DNA of 64,000 nt from Streptococcaceae bacterium AF54-32pH5A (GTDB lineage: Bacteria > Bacillota > Bacilli > Lactobacillales > Streptococcaceae). The notes below the pieces were generated by a model, which was given only the letters and a program-made list of their open reading frames with translations, was not told where the DNA came from and ran no database searches. The stretch lies in assembly GCA_027682205.1 (NCBI GenBank), contig JAQDAD010000001.1, forward strand, positions 806,001 to 870,000, written 5' to 3'. Below, in pieces: positions 8,638-19,032 of the stretch. Position numbers and translations under genes: made by a program. Each line of letters starts with the position of its first letter. Position 1 is the stretch's first letter.

Positions 8638-9482
8638 TAGCAGAATTTATCGATGGATTGCAACATTTCCATTTCCTACAAAACGCCTTGATAACAGCTA
8701 TCGTCATCGGGGTGGTTGCTGGAGCTGTGGGATGTTTTATCATCCTACGTGGGATGTCTCTCATGGGGGATGCCATCTCTCACGCAGTTTTGCCCGGCGT
8801 AGCCCTTTCCTTTATCCTGGGAATTGATTTCTTTATTGGAGCGATCATCTTTGGTTTGATGGCTTCCATCATCATTACCTACATCAAGGGAAACTCCATC
8901 ATCAAGAGTGACACTGCCATTGGTATTACCTTTTCATCTTTCTTAGCCTTAGGTGTCATCTTGATTAGTGTTGCCAAGAGTTCGACAGACCTCTTCCATA
9001 TCCTTTTTGGGAATATCCTCGCTGTCCAAGATACGGACATGTGGATCACCATTGGTGTGGGTGCATTGATTCTCTTGATTATCGGGATTTTCTTTAAACA
9101 ACTATTGATTACATCCTTTGACGAACTCCTGGCTAAAGCCATGGGAATGCCCGTCAATTTCTACCACTATCTGCTCATGGTGCTCTTGACCCTTGTGTCA
9201 GTCACTGCCATGCAAAGTGTTGGAACTATTCTTATCGTGGCCATGTTGATCACCCCAGCTGCGACGGCTTACCTTTATGCGAATAGCCTAAAGAGCATGA
9301 TTTTTCTTTCATCAACCCTAGGGGCAACCGCTTCTGTTTTGGGACTCTTTATCGGCTATAGCTTCAACCTCGCAGCAGGATCCAGCATCGTGCTCACATC
9401 CGCAAGCTTCTTCTTAATCAGTTTCTTTATCTCTCCAAAGCAACGATACTTGAAACTAAAAAATAAAAAAATCAATAAATAA
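8634..9482 (+). CDS. psaC: Manganese ABC transporter permease PsaC
   Basis: A 282-residue integral membrane protein of the ABC-3 family with about eight or nine hydrophobic helices across its length. The [19 protein letters not shown] segment is the conserved cytoplasmic coupling region of zinc/manganese permeases. It overlaps psaB by four bases, so translation is coupled, and is followed after 25 bases by psaA. Confidence 0.95.
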   Translation: MIAEFIDGLQHFHFLQNALITAIVIGVVAGAVGCFIILRGMSLMGDAISHAVLPGVALSFILGIDFFIGAIIFGLMASIIITYIKGNSIIKSDTAIGITFSSFLALGVILISVAKSSTDLFHILFGNILAVQDTDMWITIGVGALILLIIGIFFKQLLITSFDELLAKAMGMPVNFYHYLLMVLLTLVSVTAMQSVGTILIVAMLITPAATAYLYANSLKSMIFLSSTLGATASVLGLFIGYSFNLAAGSSIVLTSASFFLISFFISPKQRYLKLKNKKINK

Positions 9483-9507
9483 GGGGAAACCCTTCTGGAG
9501 GAATCTA

Positions 9508-10440
9508 ATGAAAAAATTAGGTACATTGCTTGTTCTTTTTCTTGCTATCATTGGATTAGCTGCCTGTGCTAGCGGAAAAAAAGATACAGCATCTACAAAT
9601 CAAAAACTAAAGGTTGTAGCAACTAACTCTATCATTGCTGATATTACTAAAAATATCGCTGGTGACAAGATTGATCTTCACAGTATCGTTCCTGTTGGTC
9701 AAGACCCACACGAATACGAACCACTTCCTGAAGACGTAAAGAAAACTTCTGAGGCTGACCTCATTTTCTATAACGGTATCAACCTTGAAACAGGTGGCAA
9801 TGCTTGGTTTACCAAATTGGTTGAAAATGCCAAGAAAACTGAAAACAAAGACTACTATGCAGTTAGTGACGGCGTAGATATCATCTACCTTGAAGGTCAA
9901 AACGAGAAAGGCAAAGAAGACCCACACGCTTGGCTCAACCTTGAAAATGGGATAATTTATGCTAAGAATATCGCTAAACAATTGATTGCAAAAGACCCTA
10001 GCAACAAGGAATTCTACGAAAAAAATCTCAAAGACTATACTGAAAAGCTAGACAAACTGGACAAGGAAGCCAAAGAGAAATTTAACAATATCCCTGCTGA
10101 AAAGAAACTCATCGTAACCAGCGAAGGATGCTTCAAATACTTCTCTAAAGCTTACGGAGTTCCAAGTGCCTATATCTGGGAAATCAACACAGAAGAAGAA
10201 GGGACACCTGAACAAATCAAGACCTTGGTTGAAAAACTTCGCCAAACAAAAGTTCCATCACTCTTTGTTGAATCAAGTGTCGATGACCGTCCAATGAAGA
10301 CTGTTTCACAAGACACAAATATCCCAATTTACGCACAAATCTTTACTGACTCAATCGCTGAAGAAGGTAAAGAAGGCGACAGCTACTACAGCATGATGAA
10401 ATACAACCTTGACAAGATTGCTGAAGGTTTGTCAAAATAA
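9508..10440 (+). CDS. psaA: Manganese-binding lipoprotein PsaA
   Basis: A 310-residue solute-binding lipoprotein. The signal peptide ends in the lipobox LAAC with the lipidated Cys20. The four Mn2+ ligands of the family are all present: His68 (DPHEYEP), His140 (DPHAWLN), Glu206 (VTSEG) and Asp281 (IFTDS). It delivers Mn2+ to PsaBC at the outer membrane face and is an adhesin and vaccine antigen in pneumococcus. GGAG precedes the start and a weak hairpin follows. Confidence 0.97.
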   Translation: MKKLGTLLVLFLAIIGLAACASGKKDTASTNQKLKVVATNSIIADITKNIAGDKIDLHSIVPVGQDPHEYEPLPEDVKKTSEADLIFYNGINLETGGNAWFTKLVENAKKTENKDYYAVSDGVDIIYLEGQNEKGKEDPHAWLNLENGIIYAKNIAKQLIAKDPSNKEFYEKNLKDYTEKLDKLDKEAKEKFNNIPAEKKLIVTSEGCFKYFSKAYGVPSAYIWEINTEEEGTPEQIKTLVEKLRQTKVPSLFVESSVDDRPMKTVSQDTNIPIYAQIFTDSIAEEGKEGDSYYSMMKYNLDKIAEGLSK

Positions 10441-10445
10441 TCCAT

Positions 10446-10480
10446 TAAAAACGTCGTTCTCACCGAATTGGCGTTTTTTA
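10446..10480 (+). terminator. Weak terminator after psaA
   Basis: TAAAAACG (10446-10453) pairs with CGTTTTTTA across an 18-base loop. The long loop suggests partial read-through into tpx. Confidence 0.4.
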
Positions 10481-10560
10481 ATCGCTTAATTTCCAGTCAA
10501 ATCATTGGAAAAATCTGACAATTCTCGGTAAAATAAAAGAAAAAAGAATGGAGTAGTTTC

Positions 10561-11055
10561 ATGACCACTTTTCTCGGAAATCCTGTAACTTTTACAGGTA
10601 AACAACTGCAAGTCGGAGACAAGGCACTTGACTTTTCTCTCACGACAACCGATCTCTCTAAAAAAACGCTAGCTGACTTTGATGGAAAGAAAAAAGTCTT
10701 GAGTGTTGTCCCTTCTATCGATACTGGTATCTGCTCAACGCAAACACGTCGATTCAACCAGGAACTTGCCAACCTCGACAATACCGTCGTTCTTACCGTT
10801 TCTATGGACCTACCATTTGCCCAAGGACGCTGGTGTGGAGCTGAAGGCCTTGACAATGCCATCATGCTTTCAGACTACTTTGACCATTCTTTCGGGCGCG
10901 ATTATGCCCTCTTGATCAACGAATGGCATCTCCTTGCACGTGCCGTCTTTGTTCTCGATACTGACAATGTCATCCGTTATGTAGAATACGTTGACAATAT
11001 TAACACGGAGCCAAACTTTGAAGCTGCTATTGCTGCAGTTAAAGAACTAGACTAA
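10561..11055 (+). CDS. tpx: Thiol peroxidase Tpx (PsaD)
   Basis: A 164-residue peroxiredoxin of the Tpx class that reduces H2O2 and alkyl peroxides. The peroxidatic Cys58 is in PSIDTGIC and the resolving Cys92 in RWCGAEG, both at the expected spacing. It follows psaA by 120 bases, as in pneumococci, where it is known as psaD. A strong terminator lies 20 bases after the stop. Confidence 0.95.
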   Translation: MTTFLGNPVTFTGKQLQVGDKALDFSLTTTDLSKKTLADFDGKKKVLSVVPSIDTGICSTQTRRFNQELANLDNTVVLTVSMDLPFAQGRWCGAEGLDNAIMLSDYFDHSFGRDYALLINEWHLLARAVFVLDTDNVIRYVEYVDNINTEPNFEAAIAAVKELD

Positions 11056-11075
11056 AATCACAAGCATTATGACAG

Positions 11076-11101
11076 AAAGCTAGAGAAATCTAGCTTTTTT
11101 T
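11076..11101 (+). terminator. Terminator after tpx
   Basis: AAAGCTAGA (11076-11084) pairs with TCTAGCTTT (11089-11097) around a GAAA loop, followed by T residues. It directly abuts the psaR promoter. Confidence 0.85.
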
Positions 11102-11103
11102 GG

Positions 11104-11109
11104 TATACT
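11104..11109 (+). promoter_or_regulatory. Extended -10 promoter of psaR
   Basis: TATACT preceded by TGG forms an extended -10. It overlaps the in-frame upstream ATG at 11112, which therefore cannot be the start of psaR. Confidence 0.6.
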
Positions 11110-11138
11110 AGATGGAGAGAATATACAAGAGGAAACGA

Positions 11139-11789
11139 ATGACTCCAAATAAAGAAGATTATTTAAAATGTATTTATGAAATCGGTACGGATATGCAAAA
11201 AATCACCAACAAAGAAATTGCTGCCCGTATGCAGGTCTCTCCGCCTGCTGTAACAGAGATGATCAAACGCATGAAAAGTGAAAATCTCATCCTCAAGGAT
11301 AAGGAGAACGGCTATCTATTGACAGATATTGGCCTCAAACTGGTCTCTGAGCTCTATCGTAAACACCGTTTGATTGAAGTCTTTCTAGTTCACCATCTAG
11401 ACTATACTAGCGATCAAATCCACGAAGAAGCTGAGGTCCTAGAGCACACTGTCTCTGACCTATTTGTAAAGAGACTGGATAAACTGCTTGGTTTCCCTCA
11501 AACCTGCCCCCACGGTGGAACCATACCAGCTGAGGGAGAACTCTTGGTTGAAATCAATAACCTGCCACTAGCGGCCGTCCAGGAAGCTGGAACCTATCTC
11601 CTGACTCGGGTTCATGATAGCTTTGAACTACTCAAATATCTAGAAAAGCACGCAATTCATATCGGTGACCAACTCCAAGTCAAGCAGTTTGATGGCTTTT
11701 CCAATAGCTTTACTCTGGTCAACAAAGACGAAGACCTCCAAGTTAGTATGGATATTGCCAAACAACTCTATGTCGAAAAAATCAACTAA
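11139..11789 (+). CDS. psaR: Manganese-dependent repressor PsaR (DtxR/MntR family)
   Basis: A 216-residue metal-dependent regulator that represses psaBCA when Mn2+ is plentiful. The N-terminal winged helix (ITNKEIAARMQVSPPAVTEMIKRM), the metal-binding and dimerisation domain (HEEAEVLEHTVSD, CPHGGTIP) and the C-terminal SH3-like/FeoA domain (about 145-216) are in the standard order. I start at ATG 11139 behind AGAGGA. The upstream ATG at 11112 lies in the promoter. Confidence 0.94.
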   Translation: MTPNKEDYLKCIYEIGTDMQKITNKEIAARMQVSPPAVTEMIKRMKSENLILKDKENGYLLTDIGLKLVSELYRKHRLIEVFLVHHLDYTSDQIHEEAEVLEHTVSDLFVKRLDKLLGFPQTCPHGGTIPAEGELLVEINNLPLAAVQEAGTYLLTRVHDSFELLKYLEKHAIHIGDQLQVKQFDGFSNSFTLVNKDEDLQVSMDIAKQLYVEKIN

Positions 11790-11798
11790 CCCCTTATT

Positions 11799-11827
11799 CC
11801 TGAAAGAAATTCCTTTCAGGGATTTTT
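11799..11827 (+). terminator. Terminator after psaR
   Basis: CCTGAAAG (11799-11806) pairs with CTTTCAGG (11813-11820) and is followed by six T. Confidence 0.85.
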
Positions 11828-11896
11828 TATTATTTTGCTTGTAAGTCCCATTCGTTTGGTGTAGAATGAAGGTAGATAAAAGAGGGAGGTCTTCCT

Positions 11897-12310
11897 ATGA
11901 AAAAGCTCTTTAGAATACACTTCACAGTCATTGCACTCAGTGATTTGCTACTGTTGGTAACTTTCAGACCCCGATACGAACTTTCTTTAGAGAGAGGCCT
12001 GATTTTTTGCTTCATTTTCATCCTTGCTCAGGGACTACTGCTGTCTCGCTTGGTCTTCCGACTCAAAAAACATTTCTCAGAGATTTATCCTCAGATGAAC
12101 AAAAAAATTCGCCTTTACTACTTAGAGATTCTCTCCGTTGACCTTCTATTATTTGTCTTTTTAGCCATCACTGGCCCTCAATATTTCTACTCTCTTACTC
12201 CAGTCTTTACTTCCTGTCATTCTACTTTTTATTATATAACGGCCAGTCACCTAAGAGAAAACTATCCAGACTTTTACAACAAACATACCTCTTTATGGGA
12301 GTGTCTATAA
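11897..12310 (+). CDS. Small membrane protein of unknown function
   Basis: A 137-residue protein with about four hydrophobic stretches (roughly 6-24, 34-50, 75-95 and 98-115) and a basic segment between the second and third. AGGGAGG precedes the start. I recognise no family. It stands alone between the psaR terminator and the terminator shared with dtd, so context gives no function. Confidence 0.65.
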   Translation: MKKLFRIHFTVIALSDLLLLVTFRPRYELSLERGLIFCFIFILAQGLLLSRLVFRLKKHFSEIYPQMNKKIRLYYLEILSVDLLLFVFLAITGPQYFYSLTPVFTSCHSTFYYITASHLRENYPDFYNKHTSLWECL

Positions 12311-12312
12311 AC

Positions 12313-12342
12313 AAAAACCAAGCCAGCTAGCTTGGTTTTCTT
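12313..12342. terminator. Bidirectional terminator
   Basis: AAAACCAAGC pairs with GCTTGGTTTT (stem 12313-12339), with A and T runs outside. It serves the small membrane protein gene and dtd. Confidence 0.8.
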
Positions 12343-12784
12343 ATCTATTTTTAGTATCAAGGATAATGGTGACTGGTCCATCATTTACCAGCTCCACCTG
12401 CATATCCGCTCCAAAAATACCTATCTGAACAGGGGCTTCCTGAGCCAGCTTTTGGTTGAAAGTGTCATAGAAGGCGGCTGCCATATCCGGCTTGGCGGCA
12501 CCTGTAAAAGCTGGACGATTGCCCTTCTTGGTATCTGCAAAGAGAGTAAACTGGGAAATAGAAAGGATTTCCCCTTCAATATCCTTGACAGACAGATTCA
12601 TCTTGCCCTCTGCGTCTGAAAAAATCCGCATGTTGACAAGCTTTCTCACAGCATAATCCAAATCTTCCTCTTGGTCCTCTGGACCTACTCCAACTAATAA
12701 CAGTAAACCTTGGTCTATCTGCCCCTGAACCTGACCTTCGATACTCACTTGGGCTTTCTTGACTCGTTGAATGATGATTTTCAT
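12341..12784 (-). CDS. dtd: D-aminoacyl-tRNA deacylase
   Basis: A 147-residue Dtd that removes mischarged D-amino acids (and glycine from tRNA-Ala) from tRNA. The chiral-selection motif [17 protein letters not shown] (about 79-95) and the GPVTIILD motif near the C-terminus are intact, and length is normal. It follows rel by 29 bases in the same operon, as in most Firmicutes. Confidence 0.95.
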   Translation of the reverse strand: MKIIIQRVKKAQVSIEGQVQGQIDQGLLLLVGVGPEDQEEDLDYAVRKLVNMRIFSDAEGKMNLSVKDIEGEILSISQFTLFADTKKGNRPAFTGAAKPDMAAAFYDTFNQKLAQEAPVQIGIFGADMQVELVNDGPVTIILDTKNR

Positions 12785-12813
12785 AATATCCTTTCTAGTA
12801 ACTGCTAGGAGAA

Positions 12814-15030
12814 TTAGCCATTAGTCCGTTTGACTGAGTAAACCTCTGGCACACTCTTGATTTTGTCTACGACCGTTGTCAGCATAGAAAGGTTTGAAAT
12901 TCCAAAAGACACATGGATATTGGCAAATTTCATATCCTTGGTTGGTTGGGCGTTAACGGTTGAGATATTCTTAGTTGTGTTGGAAAGAACTTGCAGAACA
13001 TCATTTAAGAGACCTGTACGGTTGAGGCCGTAGATATCGATGTGGGCAGTGTATTCCTTGCTTGAGTATTGGTCTTCCCATTCCACATCAAGGAGACGTT
13101 GCTCATAGTTTTCTTGGGCGCGAAGGTTCATACAGTCCACGCGGTGAATGGCCACGCCTCGCCCCTTGGTGATGTAGCCAACAATATCGTCACCCGGTAC
13201 TGGATTGCAACACTTGGCAATCCGAACGAGGAGACCTGAGGCACCTTCAATCACCACACCACCCTCATGCTTGACCTTGAGGGTTTCTTTGTTTTCAACC
13301 TTAACCTCGCCACCTTTGACAAGCTCTTCTGCTTCCGCCTTGGCCTTGGCACGTTCTTCCTCACGACGTTCCTTTTCAGTCAAACGGTTAAAGACAGTAA
13401 TAGCGCCAATTTCTCCAAAACCAATGGCTGCAAAGAGAGATTCTTCTGTCTTGTAGCTGGTCTTTTGAAGGACTTGGTCCATGTGACGCTTGTCCATGAA
13501 TTTATTGGCTACATAGCCATTTTCTTGGAACTGAGCTATCAGCATTTCACGGCCCTTGTTGACGGATAATTCCTTGTCTTGGTTTTTAAAGAACTGACGA
13601 ATCTTATTGCGTGCCTTGCTAGTCTTAACCATGTTGAGCCAGTCACGACTCGGGCCAAACGAATTAGGGTTGGTGATAATTTCAACTTGATCCCCTGTCT
13701 TAAGCTTGGTTGTCAGTGGAACCATACGGCCATTGACCTTGGCACCAGTTGCTTTTTCACCGACTTTGGTATGGATCTCATAGGCAAAGTCAATTGGTCC
13801 TGAATCTTTTGGAAGGGAGCGAACCGCACCATCTGGGGTAAAGACGTAAATCTCCTCAGCCAGATAGTTTTCCTTGACAGACTCGACAAATTCCTTGGCA
13901 TCATCAGCCTGGTCTTGCAACTCAATCATTTCCTTGATCCAGTTCATCCCGATAGCTGATTCTTTGCTGTTGACCTGACCTTTGATTCCTTTCTTATAAG
14001 CCCAGTGAGCCGCAACCCCATACTCAGCAACTTCGTGCATTTCCTTGGTACGAATCTGGAATTCAATCGGGCCTTTTGGTCCATAGACAGTCGTATGGAT
14101 AGACTGGTAACCATTGGCCTTACGGTTAGCAATATAATCTTTGAAGCGACCTGGCATGGGTTTCCAAAGTTCATGCACATAGCCCAGCATGGCATAGACA
14201 TCACTCTGGGTATCTAAGATACAGCGAATAGCAATCAGGTCATAGATTTCCTCGAAGCGTTTCTTTTTATCCTGCATCTTGCGATAGATAGAGTAGATAT
14301 GCTTGGGACGGCCATAGATTTTCCCTTTTAGATTGCGTTCGGAAGTGTACTCCTCCAACTTTGTCACGACTTCATCGACCAAAGCCTCACGCTCTCTGCG
14401 TTTTTCTTTCATCATGTGAGTGATCTTGTAAAACTCGGTCGGATTGAGGTAACGGAAGGATAGGTCTTCCAACTCCCACTTGACGCTGGAAATCCCCAGA
14501 CGATGAGCAAGCGGTGCATAGATTTCCATGGTTTCTCTGGAAATGCGCTCCTGCTTGTCTTTTCGCAGGTGGTTAAGTGTTCTCATGTTATGCAAGCGGT
14601 CAGATAGTTTAACCAAGATAACGCGAATATCCTCAGACATGGCCATAAGCATCTTGCGGTGATTTTCCGCTAATTGCTCCTCAATTGATTTGTACTCGAC
14701 CTTACCAAGCTTAGTCACCCCATCAACAATAATGCGAACATCATGACCAAACTCTTGCTCTAAATCATCCAAGGTCGCATCCGTATCCTCAACTACGTCA
14801 TGCAAAAAACCACAGGCAACTGTCACAGCATCTAGCTTGAGCTTAGCTAAAATCCCTGCCACCTGAATGGGATGAATAATATAGGGCTCGCCAGATTTAC
14901 GATACTGACCACTATGGCATTCAACTGCGTAAACCAAGGCTTTATGTACAAAAGCAACATCTTCTTTCGATAAATATTTTTGCGTTAAAGCGACAACCTC
15001 ATCGCCCGTCAAATTCACTTCTTTCGGCAT
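12814..15030 (-). CDS. rel: Bifunctional (p)ppGpp synthetase/hydrolase Rel
   Basis: A 738-residue long RSH enzyme controlling the stringent response. Order: HD hydrolase domain (His53, His77-Asp78, EDTDAT), synthetase domain (RFKDYI 295-300, NGYQSIHT about 307-313, EFQIRT), TGS (about 395-455), helical and zinc-finger region ([11 protein letters not shown]) and C-terminal ACT domain (about 660-735). Both catalytic sites look complete, so it should make and break (p)ppGpp. It is followed by dtd. Confidence 0.97.
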   Translation of the reverse strand: MPKEVNLTGDEVVALTQKYLSKEDVAFVHKALVYAVECHSGQYRKSGEPYIIHPIQVAGILAKLKLDAVTVACGFLHDVVEDTDATLDDLEQEFGHDVRIIVDGVTKLGKVEYKSIEEQLAENHRKMLMAMSEDIRVILVKLSDRLHNMRTLNHLRKDKQERISRETMEIYAPLAHRLGISSVKWELEDLSFRYLNPTEFYKITHMMKEKRREREALVDEVVTKLEEYTSERNLKGKIYGRPKHIYSIYRKMQDKKKRFEEIYDLIAIRCILDTQSDVYAMLGYVHELWKPMPGRFKDYIANRKANGYQSIHTTVYGPKGPIEFQIRTKEMHEVAEYGVAAHWAYKKGIKGQVNSKESAIGMNWIKEMIELQDQADDAKEFVESVKENYLAEEIYVFTPDGAVRSLPKDSGPIDFAYEIHTKVGEKATGAKVNGRMVPLTTKLKTGDQVEIITNPNSFGPSRDWLNMVKTSKARNKIRQFFKNQDKELSVNKGREMLIAQFQENGYVANKFMDKRHMDQVLQKTSYKTEESLFAAIGFGEIGAITVFNRLTEKERREEERAKAKAEAEELVKGGEVKVENKETLKVKHEGGVVIEGASGLLVRIAKCCNPVPGDDIVGYITKGRGVAIHRVDCMNLRAQENYEQRLLDVEWEDQYSSKEYTAHIDIYGLNRTGLLNDVLQVLSNTTKNISTVNAQPTKDMKFANIHVSFGISNLSMLTTVVDKIKSVPEVYSVKRTNG

Positions 15031-15121
15031 CTATTCTCTCCAATTCTCCCTACCATTTTATCACTTTTTTAAGGATATGAAAACTAGAAAAGCCTGTTTT
15101 CATGCCTAGCCTAAGCAATTA

Positions 15122-15156
15122 AAAGAAAAAACACTGCAAGAGAGACTCTGCAGTGC
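15122..15156 (-). terminator. Terminator of msmK
   Basis: ACACTGCA (15131-15138) pairs with TGCAGTGC (15149-15156), and a T-rich run follows on the minus strand. Confidence 0.8.
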
Positions 15157-15174
15157 TTTGTTATTTTATTTATC

Positions 15175-16305
15175 TTAGTAAACTGTTTTTTCAGTTTCTA
15201 CGTCGAAGAAGTGCGCTTTGTTCAAGTCAAATCCAAGTTCAACTGTTGCGCCTGTTTGCAAGTAGTCACGAGCATCCACTTTTGCAACAAACTCATCTTT
15301 ACCAACTTGGCAGTAAAGGTGAGATTCTGAACCAAGCAATTCTGATACTGAGATTGTAGCTTTCACAACTGATTCTGGGAATGTTTCAAGGAAAGCAGGT
15401 TCTGCATTCACGTCTTCTGGACGAATACCGAAGATCAATTCTTTTCCTTCATATCCTTTTTCACGAAGAACTTTCAAAGCTCCTTCTGGAACTTTCAAGC
15501 GGAAACCGTCAGAAACAATTTCGCCACCAACCAATTTCACGTTGATGAAGTTCATAGCTGGGCTTCCGATGAATCCTGCAACGAACTTGTTAACCGGGTT
15601 TTTGTAAACTTCTTGAGGAGTACCGATTTGTTCTACACGTCCGATAGTACCTGTACCAGCAGGGTTCTTTGTTGCTGACATGATAACAATACGGTCTGCA
15701 AGTGTCATCGCTTCTGTTTGGTCGTGCGTTACGTAGATAGTTGTAGCACCGATACGACGGTGGATTTTCGCAATTTCAGCACGCATGGATACACGAAGTT
15801 TGGCATCCAAGTTTGACAAAGGTTCGTCCATCAAGAACACTTTTGCATCACGGACAATTGCACGACCCATGGCAACACGTTGACGTTGACCACCAGAAAG
15901 GTCAGCAGGTTTACGATCCAAGAACTCTTTCAAACCAAGGATTGCAGCTGCTTCTTGAACACGTTTGTCGATGTCTTCTTTGCTGTATTTACGCAATTTC
16001 AAACCGAAAGCCATGTTGTCATAAACAGTCATGTGTGGGTAAAGAGCGTAGTTTTGGAATACCATGGCGATGTCACGGTCTTTTGGAGCTACGTCGTTGA
16101 CAACCACGCCATCGATAGATGCAGTACCTTCTGTAATGTCTTCAAGACCAGCGATCATACGAAGAGTTGTTGATTTACCACATCCTGAAGGACCTACGAA
16201 AACGATAAATTCTTTGTCTTTGATGTCCAAGTTGAAGTCTTCAACTGAGTAGTGTTCGCTGTTTGGATATTTTTTGTAAATGTTTTTAAGATTTAATTCT
16301 ACCAT
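15175..16305 (-). CDS. msmK: Multiple-sugar ABC transporter ATP-binding protein MsmK
   Basis: A 376-residue ATPase of the carbohydrate (CUT1) class. Walker [10 protein letters not shown] (38-46), signature LSGGQRQR, Walker [13 protein letters not shown] and the His switch [12 protein letters not shown] are present; the C-terminal TOBE/regulatory domain (about 240-376) is full length. In streptococci one MsmK serves several sugar importers, which fits its position alone without permease genes. A catabolite-response element overlaps its upstream region. Confidence 0.95.
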   Translation of the reverse strand: MVELNLKNIYKKYPNSEHYSVEDFNLDIKDKEFIVFVGPSGCGKSTTLRMIAGLEDITEGTASIDGVVVNDVAPKDRDIAMVFQNYALYPHMTVYDNMAFGLKLRKYSKEDIDKRVQEAAAILGLKEFLDRKPADLSGGQRQRVAMGRAIVRDAKVFLMDEPLSNLDAKLRVSMRAEIAKIHRRIGATTIYVTHDQTEAMTLADRIVIMSATKNPAGTGTIGRVEQIGTPQEVYKNPVNKFVAGFIGSPAMNFINVKLVGGEIVSDGFRLKVPEGALKVLREKGYEGKELIFGIRPEDVNAEPAFLETFPESVVKATISVSELLGSESHLYCQVGKDEFVAKVDARDYLQTGATVELGFDLNKAHFFDVETEKTVY

Positions 16306-16346
16306 GGAAGGTGAACTCCTTTTATATTTTGATAGTTTTATTATAA

Positions 16347-16361
16347 ATGAAAACGCTTTAT
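16347..16361. promoter_or_regulatory. Catabolite response element (CcpA) upstream of msmK
   Basis: ATGAAAACGCTTTAT matches the cre consensus WTGNAANCGNWNNCW except for the penultimate base, about 40 bases before the msmK start. Confidence 0.65.
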
Positions 16362-16383
16362 ATTTCTATGGCAAGGTGACCAA

Positions 16384-16420
16384 AAAAATAAAAAAGTTCT
16401 GTGCAACTTGCACAAAACTT
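16384..16420 (-). terminator. Terminator of the PucR-like gene
   Basis: The stem AAGTT-TGTGCA pairs with TGCACA-AACTT (16394-16420) and is followed on the minus strand by a T-rich run. It touches the stop codon of the gene. Confidence 0.75.
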
Positions 16421-17289
16421 TAGAGAATATCTGGTAAAATCAACTGATAACACAAGGTGAGATCCGTCAACTCCTTCAACTGAAGCCCTGTCAATTCTTC
16501 CCATTTGTCAATCTTGTATTGGAGAGAATTGCGGTGCAGATAGAGTTGCTGGGCTGTTTTCGTTAAGACAGCACTGTTTTCCCAGAGAGAAAGAATAATT
16601 TCCTGAATCTGGTCCTGATCCATAATCATCTGATGCAGGCATTCTTTAATGACTCTCAGGTCCACTAGTCTTTCTCCCATACTCCAAAGATAGAGTTGTG
16701 AAAAGGTGTGTACACCTTGGTGACCTTGGCGCCACCAAGTCTTAAACAAGTCCCGCTCTGCTTGGATTAAATCTGACAGGGGCTGATATCCAGTCTGTGA
16801 CCAGATCTGACCTAACATGATAGATAGACGAAGACCAAAGTCGTACTCCACTGCCTCAATCGTATCGGATAAGATTGAGCGAACATCGCTGTATTTATCT
16901 TGCTGGAGAACAAAAACATAGTCCTGAACTCCGACCTGCAACACTGTCTGGCAGTTAGGAAAGAGAGTCTGCATCATATCCAGCCAAGAAGCTAGATTCT
17001 CCTGTTGGGAATAGGATAGATGACAATAAACCAGCTGAATCTTTTTAAAAGTTTGAGGTGCCTGCCCCTTTCCCTCGATCAGATAGGAATACCATGGATT
17101 GAGCGAACGAGCCTGCTCCTGCTGAGTCAAAAGGGCAATTAACTGCTTTTCACGCTCAGTGAGATTGGTCTCCTCTAGTAAAATCCACTGTTGCGAGGAA
17201 ACTGGTAGCGTAAGAAAACCTTCCTTATCAATTGGCTGGTCTACGATTTGAGCTTGTGGAAACCAATCTAGTAATTCTTTTGCAATCAT
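16420..17289 (-). CDS. PucR-type helix-turn-helix regulator
   Basis: A 289-residue protein ending in the PucR C-terminal DNA-binding domain: SAVLTKTAQQLYLHRNSLQYKIDKWEELTGL (about 239-270) is the signature helix-turn-helix. The N-terminal two thirds is divergent and has no clear cofactor motif. It begins four bases after mrnC on the same strand, so it may be co-transcribed with cysS-mrnC. Targets are unknown. Confidence 0.75.
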   Translation of the reverse strand: MIAKELLDWFPQAQIVDQPIDKEGFLTLPVSSQQWILLEETNLTEREKQLIALLTQQEQARSLNPWYSYLIEGKGQAPQTFKKIQLVYCHLSYSQQENLASWLDMMQTLFPNCQTVLQVGVQDYVFVLQQDKYSDVRSILSDTIEAVEYDFGLRLSIMLGQIWSQTGYQPLSDLIQAERDLFKTWWRQGHQGVHTFSQLYLWSMGERLVDLRVIKECLHQMIMDQDQIQEIILSLWENSAVLTKTAQQLYLHRNSLQYKIDKWEELTGLQLKELTDLTLCYQLILPDIL

Positions 17290-17292
17290 TTC

Positions 17293-17679
17293 CTAGCCCT
17301 CCACTTTTTGGATACACCAAGAAATCAAGGTTTCTAGGCGCTCCACATTTTCGGTCATATGAAGATAGCCCATGACTGCTTCAAAACCTGTGGACATACG
17401 GTAAGTCACTACATCTGCGTTCTTTGCCTTGGTATGACTATTGGTGTTGCGGCCTCGTTTATAGATTTCTTCTTCTTTTTCCGTAAGGACTTGCTCCTCC
17501 AACATGAGGGAAATCAGGCGAGCCTGAGCCTTTGCTGAGACATACTTGGTCGCTTCTTGATGGAGTTTGTTGGGCTTGGTCATGCCTTTAAGGATGAGGT
17601 GGCGACGAATATACATGGAGTAAACCGCATCCCCTTCAAAAGCTAGAGCAATCCCGTTAATGAGATTGACATCAATCAC
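17293..17679 (-). CDS. mrnC: Mini-ribonuclease 3
   Basis: A 128-residue RNase III-like nuclease without a double-stranded-RNA-binding domain, which matures 23S rRNA. The catalytic Asp is in LAFEGDAVYSMYIRRHL and the C-terminal acidic motif in GFEAVMGYLHM. It overlaps the 3' end of cysS by eight bases, the usual Firmicutes arrangement. Confidence 0.95.
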   Translation of the reverse strand: MIDVNLINGIALAFEGDAVYSMYIRRHLILKGMTKPNKLHQEATKYVSAKAQARLISLMLEEQVLTEKEEEIYKRGRNTNSHTKAKNADVVTYRMSTGFEAVMGYLHMTENVERLETLISWCIQKVEG

Positions 17680-19015
17680 GAGTCCACCTCACTCCATCTT
17701 TTGTATCCAGTAGTTTAATGCCTTGAGCAGCCAGTTGGTCACGGATTTGGTCTGCTGTCGCAAAGTCACGATTGGCACGCGCTTCTTGGCGTTTTTGGAT
17801 CAAGGCTTCGATTTCTGCATCCAAATCTTCTTCGACAAAGACAATACCAAAGACCTCTAACATAGCCGCAAGAGCTTCCTTGACAGCAGCATCATAGTTA
17901 CCTGAGTTAATCCACTTGGACATTTCAAAGACTACTGTGATACCGTTGGCAGAGTTGAAATCCTCATCCATAGCCGCTACAAACTTATCTTTAAATGCTT
18001 GTAATTCTTGAGCATCTACATTTCCAGTAAATGGTTGCTCATAAGTATTCTTTAGATACTTGAGATTGGTCTCGGCATCGCGAACAGCTTTTTCCGTAAA
18101 GTTGATTGGCTTGCGGTAATGCTGAGTGGCAAAGAAGAAACGAAGTACTTGCCCATCAATAGTTTTGAGGGCATCATGTACAGTAATAAAGTTCCCCAAG
18201 GACTTGGACATCTTGACATTGTCGATATTGACAAAGCCATTGTGCATCCAGTAGTTGGCAAAGGTCTTACCTGTTTTGGCCTCTGACTGGGCAATTTCAT
18301 TGGTATGGTGAGGAAACTCTAAGTCAGCTCCACCACCGTGGATATCAATGGTATCGCCCAAAATCTCTGTTGACATAACCGAACATTCGATATGCCAGCC
18401 CGGACGACCAGGTCCCCAAGGACTATCCCAAGAAATTTCGCCTGGTTTGGCAGCTTTCCAGAGGGTAAAGTCCACAGGATTTTCCTTACGAGCCGTTTCT
18501 TCATCGGTACGACCTGAAGCACCTAGCTCCAAATCTTCCAAGGTTTTATTAGCCAACTTGGCATAGTTGTGTGATTTTTCCACACGGAAATAGACATCCC
18601 CTTGACTCTCATAGGCAAAGCCTTTTTCAAGCAAGTCTTCCACAAAGCGGATAATGTCAGCCATAAACTCCACCACACGCGGATGGCGGGTCGCAGGTTT
18701 GACACCCAAGGCCGTCACATCCTCACGAAAGGCAGTGATGTACTTGTCCGCGACCTCCTGAGGCGTGATGCCTTCTTCCTTGGCGCGATTGATAATCTTA
18801 TCATCTACATCTGTAAAATTGGAAATATAGGCAACCTCGTACCCACGGTACTCAAAATAACGACGAATGGTATCAAAAGCCACCGTCGAACGGGCATTCC
18901 CCACGTGGATATAGTTATACACAGTTGGCCCACAAACATACATCTTGACCGTCTTTTCGGTAATAGGCACAAAATTCCGCAAGCTGCGGGTCATGGTGTC
19001 GTAAATTTTAATCAT
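17672..19015 (-). CDS. cysS: Cysteinyl-tRNA synthetase
   Basis: A 447-residue class I synthetase. The zinc Cys28 (YVCGPT), the HIGH-type motif HVGN (37-40), and KMSKSLGN are present, and the C-terminal DALR helical domain is complete. I chose ATG 19015, eight bases after AGGGAG; an in-frame GTG nine bases upstream overlaps the ribosome site. It precedes mrnC. Confidence 0.96.
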   Translation of the reverse strand: MIKIYDTMTRSLRNFVPITEKTVKMYVCGPTVYNYIHVGNARSTVAFDTIRRYFEYRGYEVAYISNFTDVDDKIINRAKEEGITPQEVADKYITAFREDVTALGVKPATRHPRVVEFMADIIRFVEDLLEKGFAYESQGDVYFRVEKSHNYAKLANKTLEDLELGASGRTDEETARKENPVDFTLWKAAKPGEISWDSPWGPGRPGWHIECSVMSTEILGDTIDIHGGGADLEFPHHTNEIAQSEAKTGKTFANYWMHNGFVNIDNVKMSKSLGNFITVHDALKTIDGQVLRFFFATQHYRKPINFTEKAVRDAETNLKYLKNTYEQPFTGNVDAQELQAFKDKFVAAMDEDFNSANGITVVFEMSKWINSGNYDAAVKEALAAMLEVFGIVFVEEDLDAEIEALIQKRQEARANRDFATADQIRDQLAAQGIKLLDTKDGVRWTRD

Positions 19016-19032
19016 GCGGTCCACTCCCTTCT

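Noticed and set aside
11112..11138. ATG 11112 as the start of psaR
   Set aside because: It overlaps the -10 element and gives nine extra residues; ATG 11139 has AGAGGA before it and gives the usual 216 residues.
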